A stretch of 64,000 nt of DNA from Synechococcus sp. WH 8109. GTDB taxonomy: Bacteria; Cyanobacteriota; Cyanobacteriia; PCC-6307; Cyanobiaceae. Every line of letters starts with the position of its first letter. Position 1 is the first letter of the stretch. The notes beneath the pieces were generated by a model. That model saw only the letters and a program-made list of their open reading frames with translations. It was not told where the DNA came from and ran no database searches. The translations under genes were made by a program, and so were the position numbers. Positions 8,582 to 18,463 of this stretch are shown here, in pieces. The DNA lies in assembly GCF_000161795.2 (NCBI RefSeq), contig NZ_CP006882.1, positions 744,001 to 808,000 on the forward strand. The letters are read 5' to 3'.

Positions 8582-8916
8582 TGAATCCCAGTTCCCTTCC
8601 CGTTCAGCAGCGCATTGCACTTCTGGTACAAGCTCTAGACGGTGCGGAGAAAACCAACAAGGCCTTGGCCACCTGTCCCGACGGGGACGCGATGGTGGAC
8701 ATCCTGCTGGGGGCTTCGGCCAAGCTGGGGTTGGGGCTGACCCGCCGGGATCTCACGGAGACGCCGCCGATTCGCGACTGGATCTGGTTCAAGAACAACG
8801 ACCCCCTGGTCACCGTTGGTGATGCCAAGCCCCGCTACCGTCGCGAAACCCCCGAAAAGCCCAAGTCAGACCCGAGCCAACCCAAGGAACGCAAGCGCTT
8901 TCTTGGTTTGTTCTGA
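8581..8916 (+). CDS. Small soluble protein of unknown function
   Basis: A 111-residue protein directly coupled to ycf54 (TGATG junction). Residues ~1-75 are helical (ALDGAEKTNKALATCPDGD, then LLGASAKLGLGLTRRDLTET) and loosely resemble Nif11-like helical domains, though not convincingly. The C-terminus is Lys/Pro-rich and basic, ending in RKRFLGLF. No membrane segment is visible. The link to chlorophyll synthesis is by position only. Confidence 0.65.
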   Translation: MNPSSLPVQQRIALLVQALDGAEKTNKALATCPDGDAMVDILLGASAKLGLGLTRRDLTETPPIRDWIWFKNNDPLVTVGDAKPRYRRETPEKPKSDPSQPKERKRFLGLF

Positions 8917-8959
8917 TCTGCATTACGGATTCTTGGCGCTGCTTGGCTGAGCATCAGAA

Positions 8960-9604
8960 TTGACGCATCTCCAGGTTGTTGCTTTGAACCTGCACAGCCG
9001 CCGGCACTGGGTGATTGGAGATGTGCATGGCTGCCATCAGCCCCTTTGCCATCTGCTCGCCACCCTGCCGCCGAACGACCATCTGGTCTTCTGCGGGGAT
9101 GTGATCAACCGTGGTGAGGCCATTCCCGCAACGATGAATCTGGTCTGGGATCTGGTCCAGGCCGGCCGTGCCACTTGGCTGCGCGGGAACCATGAGCAAG
9201 ACCTCATTGATGCCCTGGAATCCCAGGACGGCCTGAGTCAACACGCCACCTATGCCCAGTTGGGCGACAGCAGCGCTCACCAATGGTTGCCGCACCTGCA
9301 ACAGCTTCCGCTGGTTTATCGCGGTGACGGTTGGTGCGCCACCCATGCCGGGTTCGACGCAGCAGGCCAACCAGATCTCTCCATTCGTGATCCCTTCTGG
9401 GCGTCCTATGACGGCCGTTTTGGCCAGGTTGTTGTAGGCCATACGCCACGTCCCCAGGTGGAACGTCTTGGCGCGATCGTTCTGATCGACACCGGTGCGG
9501 TCTACGGCGGTTGTTTATCGGCCTACTGCCCACAAACGGATGCGATCGTTCAGGTTGAAGGAGCTGCAACCGATGCCGTGCTGGCTGGAGTTGGCCCTTG
9601 CTGA
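8960..9604 (+). CDS. Metallophosphoesterase (ApaH/PrpA-like serine-threonine phosphatase family)
   Basis: A 214-residue protein with phosphoesterase motifs in order: GDVHGC, FCGDVINRG, LRGNHEQDL, ATHAGF and VVGHTPRPQ. The metal-binding residues of GDxH, GDxxxRG and GNHE are all present. Small cyanobacterial members hydrolyse phosphoproteins or diadenosine polyphosphates; the substrate cannot be read from sequence. The start is taken as TTG at 8960 because no ATG precedes the first motif. The stop overlaps the TTG start of recC. Confidence 0.85.
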   Translation: MTHLQVVALNLHSRRHWVIGDVHGCHQPLCHLLATLPPNDHLVFCGDVINRGEAIPATMNLVWDLVQAGRATWLRGNHEQDLIDALESQDGLSQHATYAQLGDSSAHQWLPHLQQLPLVYRGDGWCATHAGFDAAGQPDLSIRDPFWASYDGRFGQVVVGHTPRPQVERLGAIVLIDTGAVYGGCLSAYCPQTDAIVQVEGAATDAVLAGVGPC

Positions 9605-12600
9605 CGGTTTACCGAAGCAACAGGGCTGAATTTCTAGCTCGCTTGCTCTCCCGTCAGTTGATCGAGCAGCAGCCGGGACCCCTTGAGACGGTGGAGGTGA
9701 TGGTCAACACCTGGCCCACCAGCCGATGGTTGGGGGAACAGCTGGCCACGGCCAACGGCATCAGTTCCCTGGTGCGGTTCCCCTTCCCGGGCAGTCACCT
9801 GCGGCAGCTGGTGCGCCAGGTGCTGCATCTCCCCGCGCAGGAGGACGATCCCTGGCGGGCGGGCCAGCTGGTGTGGGCTGTGCTCGAGCTGCTGCCGGAG
9901 CTGTTGGAGCAGCCCGTCGCCCACCCGCTACGGATCTGGCTCACCCAGCGTGAAGGAACCGCCTCAGGGTTGACGCGGGACCGTTGGCAGTTGGCACGCA
10001 CCATCGCCGACGCCATGGACGATTACGCCCTCTACCGCCCCGATCAACTGGAGCAGTGGAAACGGGCCCGGCCCGATGACGACTGGCAGCCCGTGCTCTG
10101 GCGACTTCTGGCCCAAAGGCTTCCCCGGGCTCCCTTTGGCCTGCAGGTGCGTGAGGCCGTCGATCGTCTCCGGCGAGGAGACGTTGATCCAGCCCTGCTG
10201 CCGCAGCGGCTGCGGCTGTTTGGTATCAGTGCCCTGGCACCGGTGCAGGTGGATCTGATTCAGGCTTTGTCCGGCCTGCTGGAGGTGGAGATCTACCTGC
10301 TCACCCCGTGTCCGGATCTGTGGCAGCGCTGCGGCAGTCGGCGTGCCTCGCTCGGGGATGACTGGCTGGTTCCGCCAGACGGGGGGTGGTTGTCGGAGGC
10401 GCCGCGCCTGGAGGCCGTTCTTGGGCGGATGGGTGCCGAATTTCAGCAGTTGCTGGAGGGCTCCGGTGAAGCGCAGCTGGGGGAGCGAAGCGAGGGGGAT
10501 CTGTTTGCAGGTTCCCTGCAGATTGCCGCAGCGGAAGAGCGCCAGCCCACCCTGCTCGATCAGCTTCAGCAGCAGCTGGTGGATGCCGACAGTGTTCCCG
10601 CACTGGAACGTTCCTCAGCCGATCAGTCGCTGCTGTTTCAAGCGGCACCGGGGCCTTGGCGGGAGGTGCAACTGGTGCGTGATCGCATCCTGCAGTGGCT
10701 GGCGGCCGATCCCGATCTTGCGCCCCGTGACGTGCTGGTGATGACGCCGCAGATTGAGCGCTATGCACCGCTGCTCAGCTCCGTGTTCAACGACACGGCG
10801 GCCATCGGTGTCGATTTGCCCTGGCGCCTCACCGATCGCAGTCAGCAGGGCAGTCCGGGGTTGTCGATGGCGATGTTCACGCTGCTGGAGCTGGCTGCCA
10901 CACGCCTCACCGCCACGGGGCTGGAACGTCTGCTGGCCAATCCGGCCCTGCAGGGCCAGCAGGGACTCACGCCGGAGGAGGCGGTGCTGATCACCCATAC
11001 GCTGCAACGCAGCGGTTTTCGCTGGGGCTTGGATGGCCGCGAGCGGGGTGGGGACGAGGTGCACAGCCTGCGTTGGTGTCTCGACCGTTGGCTGCTGGGC
11101 CTGGTGCTGCCGGTGGAGCCGGGCCTGGCTCCAGCAGGGGCGGCTCCGTTCCAGCAGGAGCTGGATCCCGATCGCCTGGTGCGCTGGTGGACGCTGCTGG
11201 ACCGTTTGGCGCGGATGTTCGATCGCCTGCGACAGCCCCGGCCGTGCCATGCCTGGGTGCAGCTGCTGCGGTCCCTGTTGCAGGAGCTGTTCGCTGAGGG
11301 TGGGGCCTGGGCCGATGAGTCGCAGAGCTGGGCGGCGGCCCTTGAGGAGTGGCGATTGCGGGCTCATGACTGCCCCCTGGACCTTGATGCAGCTGTGGCC
11401 CTGGAGGTGCTGCAGGAGGCCTTGTCGGTGGACAGCGGTCGCTTCGGTCACCGCAGTGGCGCCCTCACCATCAGTGCCCTGGAGCCGATGCGGGCGATCC
11501 CCCACAAGGTGGTGGTTTTGATGGGCCTTGATAGCGCCGACTTTCCTCGCCCGAGCCGCCGCCCTGGCTTTCATCTACTCGAGCAGCAACGGCGCCTGGG
11601 GGATCCCCGCAGCAGCGACCAGGACCGCTATGTGCTGCTGGAGGCCTTGATGTCGGCACGCCGTCATCTGCTGATCAGCTGGTGCGGGCGGCTGGAGCGC
11701 ACCGGTGAGTCCCAGCCGCCTGCTGCGCCGGTGGAACAGTGGCTTGCCGTGCTGCAGGAGCAGTTGCAACGGGCCGGTGCCTCCACGGAGGGGTTGTTGA
11801 TCACGCCGGCGGCTAACCCCCTCTCCCGAGAGAACTTCCGGCCCGAGGCGCCGCTCAGCTGTGATCGCCGCCAGCTGGATGCCAGGCGCTGCCTGGATCG
11901 TGCAACGGCATCGGCCCAGGACGAGGGGCTGGCCTGGGTATCGCTCTGGCAGCAAGACCTGACCCATTACGAGGCCGAGGGACGTGACCGAGACGACCTG
12001 GCCTTGGACCCTGAAGCGTTGCTGGCCTGGATGCAGCAGCCCCAGAAGGCCTGGTTGCAGGCACGGGGGTTGCGGCCTGGGGAAGGCATTGAGGCGGTGG
12101 AGGATCTCGAGGCGCTCGAGTTGGAGGGCCTGCAGCGCTATCTGCTGCTCAACCACGAGCTTGAGGAGCACTTCATTCTTGGATCGGCTCCGGATTGGAC
12201 GGCGTCGCTGGCGGGCCAGGGTGTGCTGCCGGCGGGGGCTGGTGCGGCCCTTGAGCAGGAGGAATTGCAGCAGCGTTGGAAGGCCCTGCAACGGCAGCTG
12301 GCATCGCTTGGTCCCTGCCGCCGGGAGGTGCCTGTGCTCGCCGGCCTGCCGATGCCCCTGCTCTACGCCGGTGACACCCAGGTGGTGGTGCAGCCCGGCA
12401 TGCTCACGGCCGCGGCGGTGATGCGCGGCTGGTTGCAGCACCTGTTGCTGTGCGCTGAGGGGTTGGCTCCTGGTGCCGGCTCAGCGGTGGTGGCCCGCAG
12501 CACCCGGGTTGCCGGCGCCGAGGTGCACTTGCGCTGGTCGGCGTTGCCGACTGCTGCAGCCGAGGACCAGCTGCAGCAGCTGGCGCGGCTGGCGCAACAG

Positions 12601-12840
12601 GGGCTGGAGCGGTGCTGGCCGGTCCCCCCGAAGAGCGGCTGGCAGATGGTGTCCAAAGACCGGCGCAAACCGGGGGAGGGGCCTCAGGATTTCCGCAAGA
12701 CCTGGCAGGACGAAGGGGCCACCCCGGTGATGCAGCTCTGCTTCGGCACTGAGATCGCTGCGGAGCAATTGATGGATCAGGCCGGATTCCAGGAGGCCTG
12801 TCAGCTGCTGTACGGCCCGCTTCTGGCCCAGCTGCGTTAG
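9598..12840 (+). CDS. recC: Exodeoxyribonuclease V gamma subunit RecC
   Basis: A 1080-residue RecC protein. The N-terminus (LTVYRSNRAEFLARLLSRQL) and VMVNTWPTSRWLGEQLA match the degenerate helicase fold of RecC. Family-typical DVLVMTPQIERYAPLLSSVF and HKVVVLMGLDSADFPR segments follow in the middle. RecC holds the unwinding machine together and reads Chi. The TTG start overlaps the previous stop. Gene order here is recC, recB, recD, with recB 364 bases away. Confidence 0.95.
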   Translation: MLTVYRSNRAEFLARLLSRQLIEQQPGPLETVEVMVNTWPTSRWLGEQLATANGISSLVRFPFPGSHLRQLVRQVLHLPAQEDDPWRAGQLVWAVLELLPELLEQPVAHPLRIWLTQREGTASGLTRDRWQLARTIADAMDDYALYRPDQLEQWKRARPDDDWQPVLWRLLAQRLPRAPFGLQVREAVDRLRRGDVDPALLPQRLRLFGISALAPVQVDLIQALSGLLEVEIYLLTPCPDLWQRCGSRRASLGDDWLVPPDGGWLSEAPRLEAVLGRMGAEFQQLLEGSGEAQLGERSEGDLFAGSLQIAAAEERQPTLLDQLQQQLVDADSVPALERSSADQSLLFQAAPGPWREVQLVRDRILQWLAADPDLAPRDVLVMTPQIERYAPLLSSVFNDTAAIGVDLPWRLTDRSQQGSPGLSMAMFTLLELAATRLTATGLERLLANPALQGQQGLTPEEAVLITHTLQRSGFRWGLDGRERGGDEVHSLRWCLDRWLLGLVLPVEPGLAPAGAAPFQQELDPDRLVRWWTLLDRLARMFDRLRQPRPCHAWVQLLRSLLQELFAEGGAWADESQSWAAALEEWRLRAHDCPLDLDAAVALEVLQEALSVDSGRFGHRSGALTISALEPMRAIPHKVVVLMGLDSADFPRPSRRPGFHLLEQQRRLGDPRSSDQDRYVLLEALMSARRHLLISWCGRLERTGESQPPAAPVEQWLAVLQEQLQRAGASTEGLLITPAANPLSRENFRPEAPLSCDRRQLDARRCLDRATASAQDEGLAWVSLWQQDLTHYEAEGRDRDDLALDPEALLAWMQQPQKAWLQARGLRPGEGIEAVEDLEALELEGLQRYLLLNHELEEHFILGSAPDWTASLAGQGVLPAGAGAALEQEELQQRWKALQRQLASLGPCRREVPVLAGLPMPLLYAGDTQVVVQPGMLTAAAVMRGWLQHLLLCAEGLAPGAGSAVVARSTRVAGAEVHLRWSALPTAAAEDQLQQLARLAQQGLERCWPVPPKSGWQMVSKDRRKPGEGPQDFRKTWQDEGATPVMQLCFGTEIAAEQLMDQAGFQEACQLLYGPLLAQLR

Positions 12841-13007
12841 TCGAACAGCTCGTCGAGCATTTCGCGCATGCGTTCGTTGGAAATCACCATGGGCTCGCCG
12901 GCCTGACGGCGGAAAAAGTAGGCCCGATGTTCCTGGTTGATGCTTTCAACAGCTGCGGCTTTGCGCACCAGCAGCTGGGCCAATTTCTGACGACGTTCGG
13001 GGGACAC
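12837..13007 (-). CDS. Small protein of unknown function, opposite strand to recC/recB
   Basis: The credible part of this minus-strand frame is about 56 residues, beginning near SPERRQKLAQLL. Then come VRKAAAVESINQEHRAYFF, RRQAGEPMVISNERM and MREMLDELFD: a compact, helical, highly charged composition typical of real small proteins. I chose the GTG at 13005-13007. The frame is open to an ATG at 13100, but that lies eight bases after a minus-strand terminator and the extra residues look random. The stop overlaps the recC stop. Function unknown. Confidence 0.6.
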   Translation of the reverse strand: MSPERRQKLAQLLVRKAAAVESINQEHRAYFFRRQAGEPMVISNERMREMLDELFD

Positions 13008-13108
13008 AACAGGCCGGTGGCTTTCACCAACGTGTTGGCCTGATGGAACCGCACCCGCACAAGCCCCTGTTCTCTCAAGGGTTGGGTTGCATCCGTTCAC
13101 AAGCCCAT

Positions 13109-13138
13109 AAAAAAGCGAGGGTTCTTCAGGCCCCCGCT
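13109..13138 (-). terminator. Rho-independent terminator on the minus strand
   Basis: Read on the minus strand, AGCGGGGG and CCCTCGCT form an 8-bp stem with one mismatch and a nine-base loop, followed directly by six T. This is a textbook intrinsic terminator. No recognised minus-strand gene lies upstream of it (recB occupies the other strand), so its transcript is unexplained. Confidence 0.75.
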
Positions 13139-13204
13139 CAGGTCGTCTTCTGTTCTGGGATGTGACTACTCCCAGTCCAGTTCGCAGCTTTCGCCGGCTG
13201 CTTC

Positions 13205-16200
13205 ATGGAAGTTAACACTGGTTTTGAGGTCGAAGTTGAGCAGACTCCATCCATGGCCCAGCGCTTCGATGCCAACACTTACCCCCTCGGCCCTGGGGTC
13301 CGCCTGCTTGAGGCCAGCGCTGGCACCGGCAAAACCTTCGCCCTGGCGCATCTCTGCCTGCGGCTGATCACGGAGGCCGACTACGCCCTCGAAGCGTTGT
13401 TGGTTGTGACCTTCACCGATGCGGCGGCCGAAGAGCTGCGCTCCCGTATCGGCCAACGGCTGCAACAGTCGTTGCAGGGCCTCGAGCGGCTGGAGCAGGG
13501 GATGGAGGCTTCCGCTCCAGACACCGTCCTGGCGGACTGGCTGTCGGGTTCTGAGCCAGGGGAGGCACGTCAGCGGTGGATTCGGCGCTTGCTGGTGGCC
13601 CTCGAGCAGCTGGACCGGGCCGACATCACCACCATCCACGGCTTCTGCCGCCGCAGCCTGCGCCGTCTGGCCCTGAGCAACGCTGCGGCGATGGAGCCTC
13701 AGCTGGACACCGACGCCTCCGCGCTCCAAGCCGAGGTGGTTCAGGACCTGTGGCAGCAGGAGCTGCTCAGCCTGCCGCCGGATCAGTTCAAGGCGTTGCG
13801 TCAACGCGGCCTCTCGCCCCAGACCCTGCGCAGGGGGTTGGCGCAACTCGATGGTGAACAGCAGCCGCGGTTCAGGGCCGTTGATGGGGCGATTGATCTC
13901 CACCAGCCCCTCGCCCCACAGCTGGAGCACTGGCTGGCGCAGCTTTGGGACGACTTCGTGCCGCTCTGGAAGCGGGACCATGCCGCCCTGGATGCTGGGT
14001 TCCGTCAGGCGGCCGAGCAGTGGAAAGCTCAGGGCTGTGGAGCTACCACCCCTTATTCGGCCAAGCCCAAGAGCGATCGCTGCGCGCAGATCAACCAGTG
14101 GCTGCATGGGCAGACCACAGTTCCTTCACTGCTGGAGATTGCCGCCCATGAAAAGCCGCTGAAGGAGTACTTCCACCCAGGCAGTTGGTGCAAGGTCGCG
14201 CGCAAGTGCGGTGAGACCGACCCCAGCCTGGTGACGCCGGCTCTGCAGGCCGCTGTTGCGGCGCTTTGGGATGCACCGATTGAGCGCACCTGGCAGTACC
14301 TGCTCGAACGGGGCTTGCAGGAGCTGGACCGCCGCCGTCGCCGCCGTGGGGTGATCACCTTTGGTGGTTTGTTGGCTGCCATGGACCCCGGCGATGGCGA
14401 CGTTGCCTGGCTTGCCCCTCTGCAACAGCGCTACCGGGCTGTGATGGTGGATGAGTTTCAGGACACAGACCCCGTGCAGTGGCGCCTGTTGCAACGCGCC
14501 TTCGGTGGTGGTGAACGCCACCTTCTGCTGATGGTTGGGGATCCCAAGCAGGCGATCTACCGCTTCCGGGGTGGTGATCTGGCCACCTACATGGCAGCGC
14601 GGGATCAGGTGGAGCGGATCGATCACCTGCTCGACAACTTCCGTACAACGGCACCGCTGATGGAGGGGTTGAACCGTTTGATGGCTCCGGGTCTCCCTCG
14701 ATCTGAACTGCCTGTGCCCGCGGTGCAGCCCCGCAGCTCCGCCGCTCCACCGCAGGATGCCCCGGCGTTGCAACTGCTGCTGCTCTCCACCGAGGCGCCC
14801 TCCAGCCGTAGTGCCCTGGAAGCAGAGCTGCCCCAGCGGCTCGCCGCGATGGTGCTGGAGCAACTGCAGCAACGGGACGACCTCACCCCCGCAGATCTCT
14901 GCGTGCTGGTGAGTCGTCATCAACAGGCGGAAGACCTGCGCCGCGCCCTTGGGGTCTGCGGACTCCCCACCCGCCTGGTGACTCAGGGGGATGTGCTCGA
15001 AAGTGAGGCTGCCTTGCTGTTGCAGTGGTTTCTCGATGCCCTGGCGGAACCGGGCGATGACGCTCGCTTGCGTCTGCTGGCCTGCTCGGGACTAATGACC
15101 ATCGCGCCCGATGCCCTGGAGCCGGCCCTGTTGGATCAGCTGGCGCTGCAGTTGCGCGGTTTGGCTGAGGCGATGCCGCGGCTGGGCCTGCTCGGGGCGC
15201 TGGCTGATCTGCTAAGGGGTGAACAGATGGCGGGGCTGTCGGAACGGGGCCGGATGCTGGGGGATCTGCAGCAGGCGGCGCGGCTGGTGCAGGAGGCGAT
15301 GCACCGCCAGGGGCTTGATGTGGCAACCGCGGCGGATTGGTTGCGGAGGGAGCGGTTGCACCCCAGCCAGCCGGTGCCTGAGGCTCGCCAGCCCCACAGC
15401 GATCAGGCCGACAGCGCCATCGCCGTGGTTACGGTCCACCGCAGCAAGGGTCTGGAATATCCGGTGGTGATCTGCCCCTACCTCTGGCAGGCCCCCCCAG
15501 CCGTGTCCGGTCCGCTCTGGCGTGACCCCCGCTCCGGAGAGTGCCTGGTGCGGCTGGATGTCCACTGGGGGGAGGGCTGGCAGGCGGCGCAACAGGCGCA
15601 GAGGGAGGCTGCGGCCGAGGCCGAGCGGCTGGCCTATGTGGCGGTGACCCGAGCCCAATCCCAGTTGGTTCTGATTTGGGCCAGGGCCAACGGCCAGGAG
15701 GATTCCCCCTTGCCCGCCTGGTTGTTCGGTGCTGAGGCCGCTGGGGATGCGATCGACAGCCTCACCGATGAGCGGCTGAGCCAAGCCCTGGCGGAGCGAC
15801 AGGTTGCGATCAGCATCGATGGCCTGGTCGAGAGCCTGCCCAGCGGCAAGCGATGGCGGTCTCCGCTGCTGGCCGAGCCGTTGGCCCTTGGTTCCATCCC
15901 CAAGCGGATCGACCGGAGCTGGGGCCGGGCCAGTTACTCGGCCTGGATTGCCTCATCCGACGACGTTCAGCTGCATGAACAGGGTCGTGATCGCGATCCC
16001 GGCGCCGAGGAATTGACGTTGAAATCGACGGCGGCGAGGGCAGAACCGGCATGGTCCGAGACGGGGCCGCTGACGGCCTTCCCGCGTGGGGCCGGGGCCG
16101 GTGATTGCCTGCACCGGATCCTCGAACAGTTCCCTTTCTCTGCGGCGGAGGCCTCTGAGCCCCGCCAACGGCTCGAGCTGATCGCCGCCGAGTTGCGCCG

Positions 16201-16873
16201 GGCCGGGCTTGATCCCGATCTACAGAACGATGTGTTGACGGGGTTGGAGCAGGTGTTGCAGACCCCCCTGGGGGGGGCGCTGGGTGCGTTATCGCTGGAT
16301 CGGCTAGGGCCGCACCAGCGCCTGCCCGAACTCAGTTTTGATCTGCCGGTGCAGCACGTGCGCACGGCCGATCTGGTGGCCGCCTTCGGTTGTGATGCCG
16401 AGGCCCGTTTTGGCCGCACCTATAGCCCGGCGCTGGCATCGCTCTCGATCAACAGCCGCGGGTTTCTCACCGGTTCCATCGATCTGGTGTTCCAGGACCC
16501 CCGGCACCAACGCTGGTGGGTTCTCGACTGGAAGAGCAACTGGATCGGTGAACGGCGCACCGGTGCTGAGCCGGGGCTTTGCGGTCCGCATCACTACTCC
16601 CAGGAGGCGATGGAGGAGCAGATGTTGCACCACCACTACCCCCTGCAGGCCCACCTCTACCTGGTGGCTCTGCATCGCCATCTGCGTTGGCGGCTGCCGG
16701 ATTACGACCCGGAACAGCATCTGGGGGGCTACGTCTACTGCTTCCTGCGGGGGATGCCCGGAGCGGTGATTGCCTCTCCGGAAAATGCTGTTGGGCCGGG
16801 GCGCATCGTTGAACCCGTGCCGCTCAATCGCATCGCGGCCCTGGATCGAGCCCTGGGGGAGGTGCTGGCGTGA
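13205..16873 (+). CDS. recB: Exodeoxyribonuclease V beta subunit RecB
   Basis: 1222 residues with UvrD-type SF1 helicase motifs: Walker A ASAGTGKT (37-44), the Walker B region MVDEFQDTDPVQWRLL, GDPKQAIYRFRGGD, and VTVHRSKGLEYPVVI. A C-terminal RecB nuclease domain carries LDWKSNWIG, with the catalytic D-x-K. RecB is the 3'-5' helicase and the only nuclease of RecBCD, which resects double-strand breaks. ATG at 13253 (MAQRFDANTYPLGPG) is an alternative start that fits the conserved N-terminus better. The stop overlaps recD (GTGA). Confidence 0.95.
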   Translation: MEVNTGFEVEVEQTPSMAQRFDANTYPLGPGVRLLEASAGTGKTFALAHLCLRLITEADYALEALLVVTFTDAAAEELRSRIGQRLQQSLQGLERLEQGMEASAPDTVLADWLSGSEPGEARQRWIRRLLVALEQLDRADITTIHGFCRRSLRRLALSNAAAMEPQLDTDASALQAEVVQDLWQQELLSLPPDQFKALRQRGLSPQTLRRGLAQLDGEQQPRFRAVDGAIDLHQPLAPQLEHWLAQLWDDFVPLWKRDHAALDAGFRQAAEQWKAQGCGATTPYSAKPKSDRCAQINQWLHGQTTVPSLLEIAAHEKPLKEYFHPGSWCKVARKCGETDPSLVTPALQAAVAALWDAPIERTWQYLLERGLQELDRRRRRRGVITFGGLLAAMDPGDGDVAWLAPLQQRYRAVMVDEFQDTDPVQWRLLQRAFGGGERHLLLMVGDPKQAIYRFRGGDLATYMAARDQVERIDHLLDNFRTTAPLMEGLNRLMAPGLPRSELPVPAVQPRSSAAPPQDAPALQLLLLSTEAPSSRSALEAELPQRLAAMVLEQLQQRDDLTPADLCVLVSRHQQAEDLRRALGVCGLPTRLVTQGDVLESEAALLLQWFLDALAEPGDDARLRLLACSGLMTIAPDALEPALLDQLALQLRGLAEAMPRLGLLGALADLLRGEQMAGLSERGRMLGDLQQAARLVQEAMHRQGLDVATAADWLRRERLHPSQPVPEARQPHSDQADSAIAVVTVHRSKGLEYPVVICPYLWQAPPAVSGPLWRDPRSGECLVRLDVHWGEGWQAAQQAQREAAAEAERLAYVAVTRAQSQLVLIWARANGQEDSPLPAWLFGAEAAGDAIDSLTDERLSQALAERQVAISIDGLVESLPSGKRWRSPLLAEPLALGSIPKRIDRSWGRASYSAWIASSDDVQLHEQGRDRDPGAEELTLKSTAARAEPAWSETGPLTAFPRGAGAGDCLHRILEQFPFSAAEASEPRQRLELIAAELRRAGLDPDLQNDVLTGLEQVLQTPLGGALGALSLDRLGPHQRLPELSFDLPVQHVRTADLVAAFGCDAEARFGRTYSPALASLSINSRGFLTGSIDLVFQDPRHQRWWVLDWKSNWIGERRTGAEPGLCGPHHYSQEAMEEQMLHHHYPLQAHLYLVALHRHLRWRLPDYDPEQHLGGYVYCFLRGMPGAVIASPENAVGPGRIVEPVPLNRIAALDRALGEVLA

Positions 16874-18450
16874 CGGAGCTGCTGCCCCAGGGAACCAGCA
16901 CCTGGCCCTCCAGCTTCACGGCCGGACTCCATGCCGCCCTGAGGCGACGGATCCCGCCCAAGGCTGATGGTCCCGCCTTGGAGGAGCTCAGCCGCGATCT
17001 GGTGCTGGCCTTGGAGCAGGGGGTGTTGACTGTGGCGCTGACGCCGGAGCGGCTGGCCGCTGCCCAAGCCAGTGGATGGCTGGAGGGGGATGCCTCCCCC
17101 CTGCTGCTCCAGGGTGATCGGCTGGGCTGGCGCCGCTGGTCGCAGGCCATGGAGCAGGTGGTGGCCGAGCTGGTGGAGCGGGCCCATGCTCCGCTTCCTA
17201 AACCCGTCGAGGCTGCCGATCCCGAGCTGTCGGATCGTCTCAACGCTGACCAGTGCGCCGCCGTGCGCGCCCTGGATCAGGCCTCGGTTGTGCTGCTCAG
17301 CGGTGGTCCGGGCACGGGCAAAACCAGCACGGTGGTGGAGATTCTGGCCCGGGCGGAAGCCCGCCATCCCGGCCTGCGCATCGGTTTGGCGGCCCCCACC
17401 GGCAAGGCGGCCCGGCGCCTGGGGGAGGCGGTGATGGCGCAGCGGGCTCCGTTGCCCTGCAGCACCCTCCACCGCTGGTTGGAGGCCGGAAGCCGTGGCT
17501 TCGGCAGGCACCGCCAGCGTCCCCTGGAGCTGGATCTGCTGGTGATCGACGAGATGTCGATGCTAGATCTGGCCTTGACCCAGGCGCTGTTGGAGGCGTT
17601 GCCCAGTGGTTGCCGGCTGCTGTTGGTGGGGGATCCAGCTCAGTTGCCGCCTGTGGGGAGTGGAGCGGTTTGGCATCGGCTGCAGCAGTCGGACGTGCGC
17701 GGTCGTTTCGGTGCCGGCGCCGTGCATCTGGAGCGCACCTACCGCAACCGCGGTGCCCTGGCGCAGTTGGCGCAACAGCTGCGCCAGGGGAATCTGGAGG
17801 CCTTTGCAGCGGATCTGGCCGCCCTGCCTGAGCAGGCCAATCTTCAGGTGCATCCCTGGCCCCTGCGTCGTTTCCCTGCCTTGGTGCGGCAGCGCTGGAT
17901 TCAGCGCCTCCAGCAGTTGCAGGCACTGACGGTTGATCTCGACCGCTGCACCGAGCAGAAGCTGATGGCGGCATCCCGGCCTTTGTTTGCGCTGCTCGAG
18001 CAGGAGCTGTTGCTCTGTCCACGTCGCCGGGGGCCGTGGAGTCTTGATGATGTGCACTGCACGCTGCTGGGGGCCAATGCCGCCGGCAAGGTCGAGCGTT
18101 GGCCGATCGGCTTGCCGGTGATCTGCGGCAGCAATCAACCCGAACTGGGCTTGGCCAATGGTGACCTCGGGGTGGTGATCGGGGCAGGCTCTGAACGACG
18201 TCTGTTGTTCCAGGTGGTGGACCCTGAAGGCCGGCTCGAGGTGCGCCGTTTGCATCCAGCCCGTTTGCGGCGTCTGGAGCCGGCGGTTGCGCTCACCATC
18301 CATCGGGCCCAGGGCAGTGAGGCGGATCGGGTGATCGTGCTCTGGCCAGATCCCCTTGAGGATGGCCCGGCTGCAGAACACCAACGCCGATTGCTGTACA
18401 CAGCCATCACCCGTGCCCGTGCCAGCCTTGACCTGGTGACGCTGATCTGA
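16870..18450 (+). CDS. recD: Exodeoxyribonuclease V alpha subunit RecD
   Basis: 526 residues, SF1B helicase. Walker A is GGPGTGKTS at ~148-156, Walker B is LLVIDEMSMLDL, then GDPAQLPPVGSGAVW and a C-terminal UvrD-like VALTIHRAQGSEADRVIVLW with YTAITRAR. RecD is the 5'-3' motor of RecBCD. It starts with GTG overlapping the recB stop by four bases, so subunit translation is coupled. It is somewhat shorter than the E. coli protein, as expected for compact marine genomes. Confidence 0.95.
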   Translation: MTELLPQGTSTWPSSFTAGLHAALRRRIPPKADGPALEELSRDLVLALEQGVLTVALTPERLAAAQASGWLEGDASPLLLQGDRLGWRRWSQAMEQVVAELVERAHAPLPKPVEAADPELSDRLNADQCAAVRALDQASVVLLSGGPGTGKTSTVVEILARAEARHPGLRIGLAAPTGKAARRLGEAVMAQRAPLPCSTLHRWLEAGSRGFGRHRQRPLELDLLVIDEMSMLDLALTQALLEALPSGCRLLLVGDPAQLPPVGSGAVWHRLQQSDVRGRFGAGAVHLERTYRNRGALAQLAQQLRQGNLEAFAADLAALPEQANLQVHPWPLRRFPALVRQRWIQRLQQLQALTVDLDRCTEQKLMAASRPLFALLEQELLLCPRRRGPWSLDDVHCTLLGANAAGKVERWPIGLPVICGSNQPELGLANGDLGVVIGAGSERRLLFQVVDPEGRLEVRRLHPARLRRLEPAVALTIHRAQGSEADRVIVLWPDPLEDGPAAEHQRRLLYTAITRARASLDLVTLI

Positions 18451-18463
18451 CGCGGGCGGACTG

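Noticed and set aside
13137-13205. 22-codon minus-strand peptide ending at the orphan terminator
   Set aside because: There is no ribosome-binding site and the composition is not distinctive; kept only as context for the terminator.
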